Shown: one piece after another, positions 38,893-40,456 of the stretch
How the letters are laid out: the number at the start of each line of letters is the position of its first letter
How positions within the stretch are numbered: position 1 is the stretch's first letter
From: a virus
Reading direction: 5' to 3' (one strand)
Virus record (IMG/VR): IMGVR_UViG_3300042922_001001
Location: 1-40,456 of that record
DNA: 40,456 nt
Translations under genes and position numbers: made by a program
Notes under the pieces: generated by a model
The model's input: only the letters and a program-made list of their open reading frames with translations
Databases searched by the model: none
What the model was told of the DNA's origin: nothing

Positions 38893-39539
38893 CTCGAGAG
38901 CATGCCCCGCAGGCTCAAGGTATGGCGCGCGGTACGAACCAGCTGGACAAAGCGCGCCGGGGATAGCACCACGGTGTGATTACCAAGTCGCCCCTCGGCA
39001 TACGCGCGAAGGAAGCCGCCGTCGTTAGTGACGCAATAGACGCGCGCAAGCGGATCGTCATTGACTACCTCTCGACAGGCCTTGAGCACTCTGCCGTCCT
39101 CGTGGTCGAGAGGCGGATGACCGTCTGTCCCCACAGAGCCAATCCACCCGCCTCCCGTGGTGTCCACGAGACTTCCGATCAGACCTTCGACGAGGTCCGA
39201 ACTCGCTTCTCCGTTCCAACCGAGGCCGCAGAAACCTTCGGCGTCGGGGGTCAAACTCTGGACTGCCTTGTACTCAACGGTGTCGACGATGTGGTCGGAC
39301 GTCCAGACCTCGATTCGCTCCGAGCCCGCTAATCTCCCCGAAGTACAGACAGCGATGGCGCGGAGCGAGTCCTTCATCGAGTCCGGGTGCGGCAGAGGGT
39401 CACGCGCAAGGCGTGCCACTTCGCGATCGAATGCGTCCCAACTAAACGGCTCACCCACGACGCGGGCGACATCGAGCCAAACATTACAGTCGAAGATCAC
39501 GCGATGTAGCTGCGACCCCCCAGTCGCCGCGGCGTTCAA
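38889..39539 (-). CDS. PIN-domain toxin candidate
   Basis: About 203-216 aa. With numbering from GTG 39500 the acidic PIN residues are Asp4 (VIFDCNVWLD), Glu76 (TVEYKAV), Asp132/Asp135 (LDHEDGRVL) and Asp160 (TNDGGFL). PIN proteins are Mg-dependent RNases common in toxin-antitoxin pairs. It follows the Panacea gene on the same strand by 8 bases, the usual antitoxin-then-toxin order. The TTG at 39539 has AGGG before it; the GTG at 39500 starts right at the first strand. The toxin role is inferred from context. Confidence 0.8.
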   Translation of the reverse strand: MNAAATGGSQLHRVIFDCNVWLDVARVVGEPFSWDAFDREVARLARDPLPHPDSMKDSLRAIAVCTSGRLAGSERIEVWTSDHIVDTVEYKAVQSLTPDAEGFCGLGWNGEASSDLVEGLIGSLVDTTGGGWIGSVGTDGHPPLDHEDGRVLKACREVVNDDPLARVYCVTNDGGFLRAYAEGRLGNHTVVLSPARFVQLVRTARHTLSLRGMLSS

Positions 39540-39547
39540 CGCCCGCC

Positions 39548-40171
39548 CTACGCGTCGGGAGTCTCGTGGAACGTCGGAACCGAGCCTCGCAGGTTCGCAC
39601 CGCCCCAGGCATCGACATCGGGAATGTGGTCCGGGATCTCTCGAAGCAAAGCTTCGACATCTACCGGCGCCTCGGTCGTCGCCTGCCGACGGAGGAACAC
39701 CCCGCCCGCGGCGAGGTCGGCAGCGCGACGCCCCCCGAGCAGCCGATTGGCCCGGTAGAACGACGCCATCACATCCTCGTCGATGGGGGTCTGCGAGTGC
39801 GCGTCCGCCGGAAGGTCTCCTCGGGCGGCAACCCAAGGCTGCTCAACATGTGTGAGCGCGCTCAGTTGATCGCCCGACATCGAGCCATAAGCGGCGAGCA
39901 CTGCGTCAACTATGTCGGACGTAACTTCGTCCAGCTGCACTTCATTCTGCAGCTCAGGTCGACGCGTATGGCGCTCTCTTCGTTCGTGCCAGACCTGAGG
40001 CACGACTGGGCCGTCTCGCCAGGCCTTGAAACGATCGCTAAACACGGGCTCATCCGTGACAGCAAGGTGCCAGGCCTGCACGTAATAGAGCAGCTTCTGC
40101 AGCGTCATCGCGTCAAGCCATTGCCCGGAGCGCGACAGGATCACGGACGCGACTTCGTTCGCACTCACCAT
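39548..40171 (-). CDS. Panacea-domain (DUF4065) antitoxin candidate
   Basis: 207 aa. The SocA/Panacea signature is visible: MTLQKLLYYVQAWHLA (22-37), then FKAWRDGPVVPQVW (48-61), in a helical protein. Panacea domains neutralise many unrelated toxin families and the antitoxin gene usually comes first. Residues 135-207 form a less conserved C-terminus. ATG at 40171 has GGGGTGAG before it; GTG 40180 would add three residues. It lies between the integrase and attR, a place for a lysogen-maintenance module. Confidence 0.85.
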   Translation of the reverse strand: MVSANEVASVILSRSGQWLDAMTLQKLLYYVQAWHLAVTDEPVFSDRFKAWRDGPVVPQVWHERRERHTRRPELQNEVQLDEVTSDIVDAVLAAYGSMSGDQLSALTHVEQPWVAARGDLPADAHSQTPIDEDVMASFYRANRLLGGRRAADLAAGGVFLRRQATTEAPVDVEALLREIPDHIPDVDAWGGANLRGSVPTFHETPDA

Positions 40172-40264
40172 GACACTCACCCCCGAGAAGTCGACTGCAA
40201 CGCAATCGTAGGGCTATCCACGCCGATTTGGACAGATTCACGGCGGAAGGTCACCCAATTGAAA

Positions 40265-40284
40265 GTGCGGGGTTTGTGCGGGGT
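40265..40284 (+). promoter_or_regulatory. candidate integrase arm-type sites (right arm)
   Basis: GTGCGGGGT at 40265-40273 and again at 40276-40284, an 11-bp period. The pair matches ATGCGGGGT/GTGCGGGAT with the same spacing at 344-363. It is 46 bp from the attR core. Confidence 0.55.
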
Positions 40285-40329
40285 GGTTGACCGCATAACG
40301 CCTCGCAGCCGCAGAAACATTAGGAAAAT

Positions 40330-40367
40330 GTAGCGGGAGCGGGGCTTGAACCCGCGACCTCACGATT
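40330..40367. repeat. attR core, 38-bp direct repeat
   Basis: Identical to 201-238. Here it joins the host-derived 5' part of the tRNA, so the phage supplies the 3' part of the restored gene. To the left it continues into phage DNA. Confidence 0.95.
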
Positions 40368-40404
40368 ATGAGTCGTGCGCTCTCACCAACTGAGCTACCC
40401 CGCC
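40331..40404 (-). tRNA. trnM: tRNA-Met (CAT), 3' part restored by the phage
   Basis: A 74-nt cloverleaf on the minus strand: acceptor GGCGGGG pairs with TCCCGCT (two G-T pairs), D arm GCTC/GAGC, anticodon stem ACGA/TCGT with loop CTCATAA, and T arm GCGGG-TTCAAGC-CCCGC. Anticodon CAT: elongator Met most likely; a lysidine-modified tRNA-Ile cannot be excluded. After A73 come CAT rather than CCA, so the end must be added by CCA transferase, unlike the uninterrupted host gene. Confidence 0.9.
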
Positions 40405-40456
40405 GCACGGCATCCGATTGTCGAAAATGATGCCTTGAGCCCCGAGTCAGGATTGA

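Larger units (their letters stand above)
239..40329. mobile_element. temperate siphovirus prophage
   Basis: The element is bounded by the 38-bp repeat at a tRNA and contains an integrase, repressor, replication genes, terminase, portal, capsid, a complete long non-contractile tail module, lysis genes and accessory genes. I see no disrupted core gene, so it looks inducible. No contractile-tail sheath was found and there is a tape measure of 959 residues, so siphovirus morphology is inferred. The lytic genes run right to left. Confidence 0.95.

Noticed and set aside
38892-39836. Longer N-terminus for the PIN gene
   Set aside because: Residues before 39539 lie within the Panacea gene in another frame and look random; a ribosome site precedes the TTG.
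1-40456. CRISPR array, insertion sequence or contractile-tail genes
   Set aside because: No regular spaced repeats, no transposase and no sheath protein were found.

Overview
The window is a complete, apparently intact temperate siphovirus prophage of about 40.1 kb in a high-GC actinobacterial chromosome, with a few hundred bases of host DNA at the two ends. Very high GC, GTG/TTG starts, probable leaderless genes and two members of the protein family I recognise as DUF7882 suggest Microbacteriaceae, probably Microbacterium (inference). The ends are defined by a perfect 38-bp direct repeat (201-238 and 40330-40367). It is the 3' part of a minus-strand tRNA with anticodon CAT; the full tRNA stands at the right end (40331-40404).

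Read from the right end: (1) a Panacea-type antitoxin and a PIN-domain toxin candidate lie next to attR, outside the integrase. (2) A tyrosine integrase and an XRE-type repressor are on the plus strand, divergent from a leftward early operon through a promoter region with two face-to-face promoters. (3) The early operon (36.8 to 31.2 kb, minus strand) holds an AlpA/Xis-like protein, several unknown small proteins, a replication initiator carrying an iteron-like repeat cluster, a helicase-loader-like protein, a DnaB helicase and a small HTH protein, and ends at a hairpin at 31.1 kb. (4) A DUF4145 (HEPN-like) gene and an HNH nuclease precede the structural block. (5) The late block (29.5 to 4.8 kb, minus strand) has the standard order: terminase small and large, portal, MuF-like protein, scaffold, capsid, four connector/tail-completion proteins, major tail protein, tail chaperones joined by a -1 frameshift, tape measure, distal tail, tail tip and a tail M23 peptidase. 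An M23 endolysin, a run of small membrane proteins (holin candidates) and then tail-fibre/receptor-binding genes follow. The fibre genes include a collagen-like/LamG protein and two SGNH-fold hydrolases.

(6) Accessory genes sit in two places. One is the left end (0.3 to 4.4 kb): a cluster of small genes on both strands, several with their own promoters. The other is a cassette between the tail lysin and the endolysin (12.8 to 14.1 kb): a lipoprotein gene divergent from a zinc-ribbon/membrane-protein pair.

A theme links the regions. The repressor and most accessory genes have a TAnnnT hexamer exactly 6 or 7 bases before the start codon, as expected for leaderless mRNAs. Most lytic genes instead have Shine-Dalgarno sequences and tightly overlapping start/stop codons. 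This offers a simple sequence-level split between genes expected to be on in the lysogen and genes expected only in lytic growth.
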